Positions 47,450-58,098 of a stretch of 64,000 nucleotides of DNA are shown piece by piece. Location: contig NC_050098.1 of NCBI RefSeq assembly GCF_902167145.1, positions 18,496,501 through 18,560,500 on the forward strand, read 5' to 3'. Within the stretch, counting starts at the first letter, position 1, and the number at the start of each line of letters is the position of its first letter. The DNA comes from Zea mays. Lineage: Eukaryota; Streptophyta; Magnoliopsida; Poales; Poaceae. The position numbers and the translations under genes are program-made. The notes under the pieces are model-generated. The model did no database searches. It had not been told where the DNA came from and was given only the letters and a program-made list of their open reading frames with translations.

Positions 47450-47611
47450 ATGGTTCTTGGACTCCAATCCACACCCAACTACATCATTTCCTTGCTTGCC
47501 GAAGTGTGCTACCACATATGTTTGTTTCATGCCACTCGTTGGAGTTTGGTGAGAACAATAGTGTTGTCGTGATTGAGCTTGGCATGAGTCGCGAAGAGGT
47601 TGGCAGTGAGA

Positions 47612-47680
47612 GACTTGGCGCTAGCTAGCTAGCGGGCCGCGATGGGGAGGAGAGGGCTGCCGCCAGCTAGCCGAGGACCG
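47612..47680. repeat. 69-bp direct repeat, copy 2
   Basis: The same unit as 47381-47449 with a few base changes (for example GGGCCGCGATGGGG). Same length, so no indels since duplication. Confidence 0.85.
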
Positions 47681-47928
47681 GCGTCGCGGACCCGTCAGCG
47701 CACACGCGGGACTGACGACGAGTCCGGCCGGTCGGTCGGGGTCGGACCGCTTTGGCACACGCGTATTTGGACCGTAGCGAACCATTATTTTTTAATGTTT
47801 ATTTTTTAATTCGTATTTGTCTCTGAGTTAACCGTAGCGAACCGTATGCGTCACCCGTTCGAGAACGGCGAACGTCACATTGGCTTGTGAGGTTCGCCGT
47901 TCCAGAATTGTCCACGTATTTTGGACAG

Positions 47929-48128
47929 CCTAAGAGTGTAGGCCGATGCTTGTGATTTGTGACATGTGCCTTACGATTGACGCGGAATTTCGGTTGTGTA
48001 ACCCAGTTGTTCTCCAACACACCATGTTCAGGCGTGTGCTTGGAGAGCAGCGGGGTTATGCTGCCGAAATTTCGTGGCAATCGTAGGCTACACGACACAA
48101 ATCACAAGCATCGGCGTACACTCTTGGG
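47929..48128. repeat. Long foldback (imperfect inverted repeat) upstream of transposase
   Basis: The left arm (47929-48022) containing GCCGATGCTTGTGATTTGTG is the reverse complement, at roughly 80% by eye, of the right arm (48031-48128) containing CACAAATCACAAGCATCGGC. The loop is only about 10 bases. A transcript would fold into a single hairpin with about 95 bp of stem. It ends about 85 bp before the transposase ATG. Confidence 0.85.
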
Positions 48129-48213
48129 TGGGATTAGGGCCTTTACCTAATATGGAGTTCACCTAAGCCATGGACGATCGTTGATGTTCTTTGTCTTTTG
48201 TTTAGCCTTTGAA

Positions 48214-51200
48214 ATGGACGGTGATCGGAGGATGATGTATGACGGGTGGAGAAAGGATGGGGCACATTCGAATGAATGGATGGGTGTAACAAAGGCTTTT
48301 CTTGAGCACGCTTTCAAAGATGCAACTGGTCGTCTAGTGAAGTGTCCTTGCAATCGCTGCGAGAACAAGTGGCCTCAGAAGAAGGAAGAAATGGAGAAAC
48401 ATCTTTGCAAAAGTGGGTTTATGCCGAACTACCTTGTATGGTACCGACATGGAGAGTCTATTAGACACGTTGACGCGGAGGTGGAACTTGATGACGATCA
48501 TGATAGGATGGACGACATGTTGCATGATCTTGGTAGGGATGTTGAAATGAACGCTGAGGAGCCGGGGCAGCTTGCACGCGATGCTCAGGAATTCTTCCGG
48601 CTACTCGCCGCGGGAGAAGAGAGACTGCACGAGCACACTCAGATGTCAGTTCTTGGGACTCTCACAAGACTAATGGCGATAAAGTCGAAGCACAACATTT
48701 CAAACAGTGCTTACAACGACATCGTCCAACTGATGGGCGAGGTTCTCCCAGAGAATCATAAGTTGCCAAAAAATATGTACTTCGCAAAGAAGATGTTGGC
48801 TGGTCTTGGGATGACATATGAGAAGATCGACGTGTGTCCCAACAGTTGCATGCTATTCTTTGAGGAGGATGACAAGTTGGACCGTTGTAAGCATTGCGAA
48901 GCTTCTAGATATGTCGAGGTGACAAATGATGAGGGTGAATTGGTAGTTACGAAGGTCGCAGCTAAGCAACTTCGTCGGTTGCCCATCATTCCTCGGCTTT
49001 CAAGGTTGTTCCTCAACAAGGAAATAGCTCTGCATATGACGTGGCCAAAGAATGGTGTACGTCTCGTCACTGATCCAGACATAATGGTCCATCCGTCGGA
49101 CGGTGATGCGTGGAAGGCATTTGACGAGTTTGATCCCGAATTTGCAAACGACCCTAGGAGTGTACGGCTTGGTCTATTGACGGACGGATTCACACCTTTC
49201 AATAGCAGTGCAAGCCCTTACTCGTGTTGGCCTGTCTTCATTGTGCCATATAATCTTCCTCCTGAGTTGGTCAATAAAGAAGAGTTCATGTTCCTTGCAC
49301 TAGTCATCCCAGGCCCCGAGCATCCAGGGCCAAAGCTGAATATGTTTGTTCGCCCTTTAATTGAAGAGTTGAAACAATTGTGGAGAGGTGTGAAGGCTTA
49401 TGACAGCCATACTGAAAAGGAGTTTACCATGCGCGCTGCTTATTTGTGGTCAGTGCATGATCTGCTGGCGTATGGAGATTGGTCTGGATGGTGTGTGCAT
49501 GGTCGGTTGTGCTGTCCCATATGTATGAATGATACAGATGCATTCAGATTGAAGCATGGTGGGAAAGTGTCATTCTTTGATGCTCATCGACGTTGGACTC
49601 CATTCAAGCATGATTTCAGGAGTTCGCTTACTGCATTCAGAAGTGGAGCCAAAATCAGAAATGGGCCACCAAAGAGGCAAACTGCACCGCAGATAATGGC
49701 ATGGCATGCTTGTCTGAAGCAAGGAGAAAATGATAGGTTCCAAGGCTACGGGGAGGACCACAACTGGACCCATATTTCATCAATATGGGAGCTTCTGTAT
49801 GCAAAAGCCTTGATCATGCCGCACAACGTAGACTTGATGCACCAAGAGCGTAATGTTGCTGAAAGCATCATAAGCACATGTTTCGATGTGACTGATAAAA
49901 CAAAAGATAATATGAAGGCAAGAAAAGACATGGCTGAAATTTGTAAGAGGCCGATGCTCGAGTTGAAAGTAAGCGATAAAGGGCATGAAAGTAGGCCGCG
50001 AGCTGATTACTACCTCAAGCCGGATGAAAGGAAAGAAATATTTAAGTGGTTGAAGAATCTGAAATTTCCAGATCGGTATGCGGCAAATCTGAAACGGGCA
50101 GTCAATCTGAAGACCGGTAAATTGATCGGTTTGAAAAGCCATGACTACCATATTATTATGGAGAGGCTGATGCTCGTGATGTTTCGAGGCTATTTTAAGG
50201 ATGAGCTTTGGAGCATATTTGCAGAGCTGAGTTACTTCTATAGGGAAGTATGCGCAAAGACGGTATCAAAGAGGTTGATGCAGAAATTTGAGAAAGAAAT
50301 TCCAATTTCTTATTTGTAAATTTGAAAAGGTTTTCCCGCCAGGATTCTTCAATGTGATGCAACATCTAATTGTGCATTTGCCTTGGGAAGCTTTGGTAGG
50401 CGGACCAGTGCAATTCAGGTGGATGTATCCTATAGAAAGGGCGTTGAAAAAGCTCAGGGCGTCTGTTCGCAACAAGGCTAGAGTCGAAGGGTGTATTGCG
50501 GAGGCTTTTGCCCTTAAGGAGATATCTCAATTCTCAACCAGGTATTTCGCTCGAGCCAACAATGTGTTTGCTCCTTCAGTGCGACTTCATGTCGAAAATG
50601 AATCGCCCCAAAGCACCCTTCAAATTTTTGCGAATCCGGGTAAAGCAGTTGGAAAAGGGAGTGTACGTCACATTGAAGGATCAGATTTGAACACGCTAAT
50701 GCTATATATGTATAGCAATATTGACAGCACACAGGAGGCGTTCGAGTAAGTTTTCCTCATAGTTACTTCCATTTTCTCATCTCATAATTTCTATAGTGTG
50801 TAATCTCCATGTTTCTAATATGTCCAGCATGTTTGATGAAGAATGTTGGAAATCTACTAGTAAACCTACGACCATCCAATTAGAAAATCTTCGACGTGAT
50901 GGGTTGAAAGGTGGACCAAACTTCGTGCAGTGGTTTCGTAATTATGTTAGTAATTGTCGTTCTCTCATTGTCCATACTTAATCTTTGAATTTTGGACTTG
51001 GAAGATATAATGCATATACTAATTCCTTGTATAGGTTTCCAAAAACTCTGTGCACCCGGACTTGCAGCAAATGGCACATACCTCTGTGTCCGTCCGGAAC
51101 TATACTCGCTATGATGTAAATGGATATCGCTTCCGAACCACGAAATTGGAGAAGAGTCGACCATTGGCAGCCACCACCAATAGTGGTGTGTTGGCAAGTT

Positions 51201-51784
51201 CATATGTTGACGATGACAAAGTAGTGGGCTATTACGGTGTTCTTCAAAACATTGTAGAGTTGACTTTCGATGGCCCCAAGGAACTTAAAGTCGTGTTTTT
51301 CGAGTGCGACTGGTTTGATGCTCATAGTGGGACTCGTGTCGACAAGTATGGTAATGTCGAGGTGAAGCATAGCTCTAGGATTCCGAGCAGTATGAGCGAT
51401 GTTATCCTTGCAAATCAGGCAAAACAGGTGTACTACCTGCCATATCCTCACCCAAGCCTTAGGGCTTGGTGGGTTGCAATCAAAGTCAACCCACAAGTCG
51501 TCGCTCCAGAGAGTGCTGACTACGTGAATACGAGCAGGGACAACGATGACGCTGTTTTTCAACCAGAAGCAGCGTCGAATCAAGACATAGCTCACCGATT
51601 CCATGTGACCAATGGAGAAGGCCTTGAAAATCTCTGTTGCAATTCAAGCGACTTAATTGAAGAACCTAGGTCAAAGCGCAAACGATCTGTCGTCGTTAGA
51701 AGATCAGTAAGGATCCAACGAAATCAAGAGCGTATGAATAAACAACGAGCCGAAGAAGCATCATCGGATGCGGATGACTTTTGA
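48214..51784 (+). pseudogene. TNP2-like CACTA transposase (TnpD type), one frameshift
   Basis: The catalytic transposase of CACTA elements, which cuts at the TIRs. I start at ATG 48214 (MDGDRRMMYDGWRKDG); the longer frame upstream looks like intron. The N-terminal transposase-associated zinc-type domain has CPCNRCENKWPQKKEEMEKH and GFMPNYLVWYRHGE. Transposase_21 (TNP2) follows with CPNSCMLFF, CKHCEASRY and CWPVFIVPYNLPPE. One extra base near 50305 breaks the frame before the DUF4218 part (VMQHLIVHLPWEALVGGPVQ, RWMYPIERALKKLR), open to 50745. Introns by consensus: 50746-50827 (GTAAGT..CCAG) and 50946-51034 (GTTAGT..ATAG), both in phase. The last exon carries the DUF4216-like region (VVGYYGVLQNIVELTF, DWFD) and stops at 51784. 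Intact apart from the frameshift. Confidence 0.88.
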
Positions 51785-53400
51785 TTAGTATGTTTCTTTT
51801 AGTTAATCAATTAAGCTATGTATTCTAATTTCCACATTATTAATTTTTATATTATTTGTTTCATATACTGTGGTTTGACATTAATTTATCTACAGTTGAA
51901 CATGTTCAAGCATAGGAGATCGAGGAGGAGTGGGGGCAGCGCGGCCAGCGAGGACAGCTCGGGCAGTGGGCTTTTTCAGGGCACCTCACAGAGCCGACAG
52001 AGGCATCAGCAACTTCTCGACTGTCTAGACGAAGTGCAGGGTGAGGAGGGTGAGCAGGAGACTCCTCAGCAGGATGCTCATGTGCAGGGTGAGGAGTGTG
52101 AGCAGGATGAGGAGGGTGGGCAGGATGAGGAGGTTGACCCTATGGGGGCAGGCAGCACGGGCGACGCGTCAGATGGTTCTACGTCCTTCAGGTATTATTA
52201 TGCATATTAGTTTAATTGATATTAGTTTTTAATCATTTCATCATATTGAATTTACTTGTATACTTAGGTATAAGAAGAGCAATGCGCTTGGTCCGAGACC
52301 TGCCGAGAGGAGGCTCATCCGGCCGCATGGAGAATGGTGGGGCTTATTTCTGTTGTGTTAATATTTTAATGTGAACGTGATTGCACTGGTTTACTTGTTT
52401 TATTAATGTTTGTAGGTCATGGGAAGACTTGAATTGGGACGGTATAGACAGACGTCCCAAGGTGAACGCGGTGTTGGGTAGCCTCTGTCGCTTCTACTGC
52501 TCTGGCATGGTGGAGCTCAATGGCGAGAGGTTCGCGGCTATGCAGTGGGCTGACTGGGGACTAAAGGACTATGTCCAGCCAGGGGAGTCAGGGGAAAGCA
52601 GTAGCGGAGGGGGAAGTTCGGAAAAAAAACGAAGGACTTGTCAGGTGGCTGTGTGGGACGAGTTCTGGGTGAGTTTACTTTCGTATATAAGCAATTCACT
52701 GAATTATTGCTTCTCCTAATCTTACTTTAACTTAGCTTCTCCATTGATATATAGGGGAGGTTCCAATTGTCGAATGACATCGAGGAGGATGAGGCTCAGT
52801 GGACACGTGTGAAGAGTGAGAGCACCTAGAGGGGGGGGGGTGAATAGGTGATCCTGTAAAACTTAAAACTTATAGCCACAAAAACTTGTTAAGGGTTAGC
52901 ACAATAAATGCCAAGTGACTAGAGAGGAGATCTTGCACAATATGACAATCACAAAGAATTCAACACAGAGAAGACACGGTGATTTATCCCGTGGTTCGGC
53001 CAAGTACAAAACTTGCCTACTCCACGTTGTGGCGTCCCAACGGACGAGGGTTGCAATCAACCCCTCTCAAGTGGTCCAAAGACCCACTTGAATACCACGG
53101 TGTTTTGCCTTGCTTATCTTTATCCCACTCGCGAGGAATCTCCACAAATTGGAGTCTCTCGCCCTTACACTTAAGATTCACAAAGAAGCACGGAGTAAGG
53201 GAGGGAAGCAACACACACAAATTCACAGCGAAATGCGCACACACACAGCCAAGAATCGAGCTCAAAGACTATCTCAAAGTTCTCACAAGAACGAAGCTCG
53301 AATCACTTAGAATAACAAACGGATGCGCAAAGACTGAGTGTGGATGATCAAGAATGCTCAAGAGTTGCTTGGTGTACTCCTCCATGCGCCTAGGGGTCCC

Positions 53401-53407
53401 TTTTATA
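53401..53407 (-). promoter_or_regulatory. TATA box of Sirevirus 3 3' LTR
   Basis: TTTTATA in plus gives TATAAAA on the minus strand, in GGGGCTATAAAAGGGACC. Confidence 0.6.
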
Positions 53408-53464
53408 GCCCCAAGGCAGCTAGGAGCCGTTGAGAACAAATCTGGAAGGCCATCTTTGCTTTCT

Positions 53465-53850
53465 GTCGTCGGGCGCACCGGACAGTCCGGTGCACACCGG
53501 ACACTGTCCGGTGCCCGATTTCCTTCCTTAAACAGCGCAGTCGACCGTTGCATATGCAGGAGCCGTTGGCGCACCGGACATGTCCGGTGCACACCGGACA
53601 GTCCGGTGCCCCTTTCCGACCGTTGGCTTGGCCACGTGTCGCGCGCAGAATCCGCGGCCGACCATTGACCCTAGCCGACCGTTGGCTCACCGGACAGTCC
53701 GGTGCACACCGGACAGTCCGGTGCACACCGGACAGTCCGGTGAATTTTAGCCGTACGCCGTCAGCAAATTCCCGAGAGCGGCCTCTTCGGCCGAGACAGC
53801 CTGGCGCACCGGACACTGTCCGGTGCACCACCGGACAGTCCGGTGCCCCA
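53465..53850. repeat. CACCGGAC..GTCCGGTG palindrome array, Sirevirus 3 3' LTR
   Basis: Repeated 17-bp and longer palindromes (CACCGGACAGTCCGGTG, with CACTGTCC and CATGTCC spacer variants) in several clusters. Conserved palindromic motifs of this type in the LTR regulatory region are a described Sirevirus hallmark. Confidence 0.9.
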
Positions 53851-54088
53851 GACCGAAACAGCCTCTTGGCTGTACACAGCCAACTCTCTTCTTTTCTTCT
53901 TCTTCCTGTTTTTAATACTTAGACAAGTATATTAGTACACAAAACCAATGTACTAAGACTTAGAAACATACCTTTGCTCTAGATTTGCACTTTGTTCATC
54001 CATGGGCAAAGATTCACATTTTAGTACTTGTGTTGGCACTCAATCACCAAAATACTTAGAAATGGCCCAAGGGCACATTTCCCTTTCA

Positions 54089-54884
54089 ATCTCCCCCTTT
54101 TTGGTGATTTATGCCAACACAACATAAAACAACTAGAACAAGTGCAATATCACTCAAATAAAACTCAAATTTATTTTGATTCAATTTTGGCATATATGGA
54201 TCATCCTTTGCCACCACTTGGTTTGTTTTTGCAAATCAAACTCAAATCTCTATCTCTATGTCAAACACACATATTGAAGCATAAAGAGAGTCATTCCAAA
54301 AGAGATTGATCAAAGATTTCAAAAACTCCCCCTATTTCCCATAATCAACACTTCTCCCCACAAGAAGCCAACTTTTGACAAGAGAGACAATAATAGACAA
54401 TAAAAGCGTTTGACAAAACAAAAACTCTATTCTACTATTTTCAAAATCTCTCAAGTGGTAGCTGATCCAATTATCGTTTTTGGCCTTTATTTTCTCCCCC
54501 ATTGGCATCAAGCACCAAAACGGGATCAATCTTGGCCCTTTTAACCCCATTGCCTCACCAAAATCTTCAATTAAGAGCAAATAGGCAATAAGAGTTTAAA
54601 GATGAACTTGGAATAAGTTACCCTCTCATCGGAGTGCAGTGGAAGTCTTTCATGGTCCAAGTCCACCTTTTCCCTTTCAATCCTCCTTCGAGACTAAATC
54701 ATCAAACTCAAGCACATGGTTAGTCTCAAAGGGTCAAGTTGTAACACATCTCCCCCTAAACATGTGCATCACTTTGCAACGGACTTGTGAGGTCCAGGGA
54801 GTGTTTGTACAACTTGAGCACCATAATAAGCAACAAAATGCAAAAGGAACATGATCAAAAGCATAAATACATGTATGCTACAAT
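54089..54884 (-). other. Sirevirus 3 3' untranslated region with multiple polypurine tracts
   Basis: No gene. The tract next to the LTR is TCTCCCCCTTTTT in plus (54090-54102). Further copies such as CTCCCCCTATTT near 54326, TCTCCCCCATTGG near 54493 and TCTCCCCCTAAAC near 54750 repeat the motif. Confidence 0.85.
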
Positions 54885-57800
54885 TCAATCCAGGTTCCGC
54901 GAATCTAAGACATTTAGCTCACTACGCAACCTGCAAAAGGTCTTCTCATCTAGAGGCTTAGTGAAGATATCGGCTAGCTGGTTCTCGGTGCTAACATGAA
55001 ACACTTCGATATCTCCCTTTTGCTGGTGGTCTCTCAAAAAGTGATGCCGGATGTCTATGTGCTTTGTGCAGCTGTGCTCAACAGAATTCTCCGCCATGCG
55101 GATAGCACTCTCATTGTCACATAGGAGTGGAACTTTGCTCAGATTGTAGCCAAAGTCCCGGAGGGTTTGCCTCATCCAAAGCAGTTGCGCGCAACACTGA
55201 CCTGCGGCAACGTACTCGGCCTCAGCGGTGGAAAGGGCAACAGAGGTTTGTTTCTTAGAGTTCCATGACACCAGGGACCTTCCTAAGAATTGGCACGTCC
55301 CCGATGTACTCTTCCTATCGACCTTACATCCAGCATAGTCAGAGTCTGAGTATCCAACTAAGTCAAAGGTAGACCCCTTTGGATACCAGAGCCCGAAGCA
55401 AGGCGTAGCAACCAAATATCTAAGAATTCGCTTCACAGCCACTAAGTGACACTCCTTAGGATCGGATTGAAATCTAGCACACATGCATACGCTAAGCATA
55501 ATATCCGGTCTACTAGCACATAAGTAAAGCAAAGAACCTATCATTGACCGGTATGCTTTTTGATCAACGGACTTACCTCCTTTGTTGAGGTCGGTGTGTC
55601 CGTCTGTCCCCATCGGAGTCTTTGCGGGCTTGGCGTCCTTCATCCCAAACCGCTTTAGCAGATCTTGCGTGTACTTTGTTTGGGAGATAAAGGTGCCGTC
55701 CTTGAGTTGCTTCACTTGGAACCCAAGGAAGTAGTTCAACTCGCCCATCATCGACATCTCGAATTTGTGCGTCATCACCCTGCTAAACTCTTCACAAGAC
55801 TTTTGGTTAGTAGAACCAAATATTATGTCATCGACATAAATTTGGCACACAAACAAATCACCATCACATGTCTTTGTAAAAAGAGTTGGATCGGCTTTCC
55901 CAACCTTGAAAGCATTAGAAATTAAAAAGTCTCTAAGGCATTCATACCATGCTCTTGGGGCTTGCTTAAGTCCATAGAGCGCCTTAGAGAGCTTACACAC
56001 GTGGTCGGGGTACCGTTCATCCTCGAAGCCAGGGGGTTGCTCCACGTACACCTCCTCCTTGATTGGCCCGTTGAGGAAAGCGCTCTTCACATCCATTTGG
56101 TACAACCTAAAAGAATGGTGAGCGGCATATGCTAGCAAGATTCGAATTGATTCTAGCCTAGCCACAGGAGCAAAAGTCTCCTCGAAATCCAAACCTGCGA
56201 CTTGGGCATAGCCTTTTGCCACAAGTCGAGCCTTGTTCCTCGTCACCACCCCGTGCTCGTCTTGTTTGTTGCGGAACACCCACTTGGTTCCCACAACATT
56301 TTGCTTGGGACGAGGCACCAGTGTCCAAACTTCATTGCGCTTGAAATTGTTGAGTTCCTCCTGCATGGCCAATACCCAGTCCGGATCTAGCAAGGCCTCC
56401 TCTACCCTGAAAGGCTCAATAGAAGAGACAAAGGAGTAATGCTCACAAAAATTAACTAATCGAGATCGAGTAGTTACTCCCTTGCTAATATCACCCAGAA
56501 TTTGGTCGACGGGATGATCCCTTTGAATCATCGCTCGAACTTGGGTTGGAGGTGCCGGTTGCGCTTCTTCCTCCATCACATGATCATCTTGTGCTCCCCC
56601 TTGATCACACATCTCCTTTTGATGAACCTGTTCATCGTCTTGAGTTGGGGGATGCACCGTTGTTGAGGAAGAAGGTTGATCTCGTGCATTTTGTTCCTGT
56701 GGCCGCACTTCTCCAATCGCCATGGTACGTATAGCGGCCGTCGGAACATCTTCTTCATCTACATCATCACAATCAACAACTTGCTCTCTTGGAGAGCCAT
56801 TAGTCTCATCAAATACAACGTCGCTAGAGACTTCAACCAATCCCGATGATTTGTTGAAGACTCTATACGCCTTTGTATTTGAGTCATAACCTAACAAAAA
56901 CCCTTCTACAGCTTTGGGAGCAAACTTAGAATTTCTACCCTTCTTCACTAGAATGTAGCATTTGCTCCCAAATACACGAAAGTATGATACATTGGGTTTG
57001 TTACCGGTTAGAAGCTCATACGACGTCTTCTTGAGGAGGCGATGAAGGTAGACCCTGTTGATGGCGTGGCAAGCCGTGTTCACGGCTTCCGACCAAAAAC
57101 GCTCGGGGGTCTTGAACTCTCCAAGCATAGTCCTCGCCATGTCGATTAGCATCCTGTTCTTCCTCTCTACCACACCATTTTGCTGTGGTGTATAGGGAGC
57201 GGAGAACTCGTGCTTGATCCCTTCCTCCTCAAGGAACTCCTCCACTTGAAGGTTCTTGAATTCGGACCCGTTGTCGCTCCTTATCTTCTTCACCTTGAGC
57301 TCAAACTCATTTTGAGCTCTCCTGAGGAAGCGCTTGAGGGTCCCTTGGGTTTCAGACTTATCCTGCAAAAAGAACACCCAAGTGAAGCGGGAAAAGTCAT
57401 CAACAATAACTAGACCATACTTACTCCCTCCTATGCTCAGATAGGCGACGGGTCCGAAGAGGTCCATATGCAGCAGCTCCAGTGGTCTTGAAGTGGTCAT
57501 CACATTCTTGCTGTGATGTGCTCCTCCCACTTGTTTACCTGCTTGACAAGCTGCACAAGGTCTATCTTTTTCGAATTGCACGTTAGTCAAACCTATTACG
57601 TGTTCTCCCTTTAGAAGCTTGTGAAGGTTCTTCATCCCCACATGTGCTAAGCGGCGATGCCACAGCCAGCCCATGCTAGTCTTAGCTATTAAGCATGCAT
57701 CTAGACCGGCCTCTTCTTTTGCAAAATCAACTAAATAAAGTTTGTCGTCTAATACACCCTTAAAAGCTAGTGAACCATCACTTCTTCTAAAGACAGACAC

Positions 57801-58031
57801 ATCTACATTTGTAAATAGACAGTTATATCCCATATGACATAATTGACTAATAGATAGCAAATTATATCCAAGACTCTCTACTAAAAATACATTAGAGATA
57901 GAATGCTCATTAGAAATTGCAATTTTACCTAACCCTTTTACCTTGCCTTGATTCCCATCACCGAATATAATTGAATCTTGGGAATCCTTATTCTTGACGT
58001 AGGAGGTGAACATCTTCTTCTCCCCCGTCAT
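54885..58031 (-). CDS. Sirevirus 3 pol, open for 1048 codons after a TAG in the protease region
   Basis: The frame opens at 58085 (VYASGGSS) but meets TAG at 58059-58061 immediately before [10 protein letters not shown], the protease active site. From Met 58031 it is open for 1048 codons. It encodes GAG-pre-integrase ([21 protein letters not shown]-x2-C of CAAC), integrase ([31 protein letters not shown]), an acidic linker, RT ([35 protein letters not shown]) and RNase H ([45 protein letters not shown]). All catalytic motifs are present. The frame is +1 relative to gag. I keep it as a CDS because it is open, but this copy cannot make a normal protease unless the TAG is suppressed. Confidence 0.9.
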   Translation of the reverse strand: MTGEKKMFTSYVKNKDSQDSIIFGDGNQGKVKGLGKIAISNEHSISNVFLVESLGYNLLSISQLCHMGYNCLFTNVDVSVFRRSDGSLAFKGVLDDKLYLVDFAKEEAGLDACLIAKTSMGWLWHRRLAHVGMKNLHKLLKGEHVIGLTNVQFEKDRPCAACQAGKQVGGAHHSKNVMTTSRPLELLHMDLFGPVAYLSIGGSKYGLVIVDDFSRFTWVFFLQDKSETQGTLKRFLRRAQNEFELKVKKIRSDNGSEFKNLQVEEFLEEEGIKHEFSAPYTPQQNGVVERKNRMLIDMARTMLGEFKTPERFWSEAVNTACHAINRVYLHRLLKKTSYELLTGNKPNVSYFRVFGSKCYILVKKGRNSKFAPKAVEGFLLGYDSNTKAYRVFNKSSGLVEVSSDVVFDETNGSPREQVVDCDDVDEEDVPTAAIRTMAIGEVRPQEQNARDQPSSSTTVHPPTQDDEQVHQKEMCDQGGAQDDHVMEEEAQPAPPTQVRAMIQRDHPVDQILGDISKGVTTRSRLVNFCEHYSFVSSIEPFRVEEALLDPDWVLAMQEELNNFKRNEVWTLVPRPKQNVVGTKWVFRNKQDEHGVVTRNKARLVAKGYAQVAGLDFEETFAPVARLESIRILLAYAAHHSFRLYQMDVKSAFLNGPIKEEVYVEQPPGFEDERYPDHVCKLSKALYGLKQAPRAWYECLRDFLISNAFKVGKADPTLFTKTCDGDLFVCQIYVDDIIFGSTNQKSCEEFSRVMTHKFEMSMMGELNYFLGFQVKQLKDGTFISQTKYTQDLLKRFGMKDAKPAKTPMGTDGHTDLNKGGKSVDQKAYRSMIGSLLYLCASRPDIMLSVCMCARFQSDPKECHLVAVKRILRYLVATPCFGLWYPKGSTFDLVGYSDSDYAGCKVDRKSTSGTCQFLGRSLVSWNSKKQTSVALSTAEAEYVAAGQCCAQLLWMRQTLRDFGYNLSKVPLLCDNESAIRMAENSVEHSCTKHIDIRHHFLRDHQQKGDIEVFHVSTENQLADIFTKPLDEKTFCRLRSELNVLDSRNLD

Positions 58032-58058
58032 ATGGTTTGTGCATCCGCTGTCGATAAT

Positions 58059-58061
58059 CTA
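58059..58061 (-). other. In-frame TAG at the protease active site of Sirevirus 3
   Basis: CTA in plus. Sireviruses 1 and 2 have a Trp codon at this position (SSWIIDSG). The change is G to A on the coding strand, C to T on the plus strand, at a CAG trinucleotide. Confidence 0.85.
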
Positions 58062-58098
58062 GCTTGAACCCCCGGATGCATAAACCTGCAAGGCAAAT

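Larger units (their letters stand above)
47251..48205 (+). other. Putative leader intron of the CACTA transposase gene
   Basis: GTGAGC donor at 47251 and TTTTGTTTAG acceptor ending at 48205, nine bases before the chosen ATG. It contains a 69-bp direct duplication (47381-47449 and 47612-47680) and a long foldback (47929-48128). The splice sites are inferred by eye, with no transcript evidence. Confidence 0.4.
52817..54088 (-). repeat. Sirevirus 3 3' LTR
   Basis: TGAGAGCACCTAGAGGGGGG to CCCTTTCA in plus. Palindromes fill 53465-53850, including a run of three CACCGGACAGTCCGGTG copies at 53688-53742. TATA at 53401-53407 (minus). Confidence 0.95.

Noticed and set aside
48181..48213. Longer start for the CACTA transposase (MFFVFCLAFE..)
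   Set aside because: The upstream residues are encoded by TTTGTCTTTTGTTTAG, a good splice acceptor tract. The family-like N-terminus begins at ATG 48214.
53465..53850. CRISPR-like array of repeated palindromes (also at 21140-21535, 21953-22410, 29917-30345, 61193-61548)
   Set aside because: Spacers are irregular and partly identical, the sequence lies inside LTRs of a plant retroelement, and the motif is the known Sirevirus palindrome. Not CRISPR.
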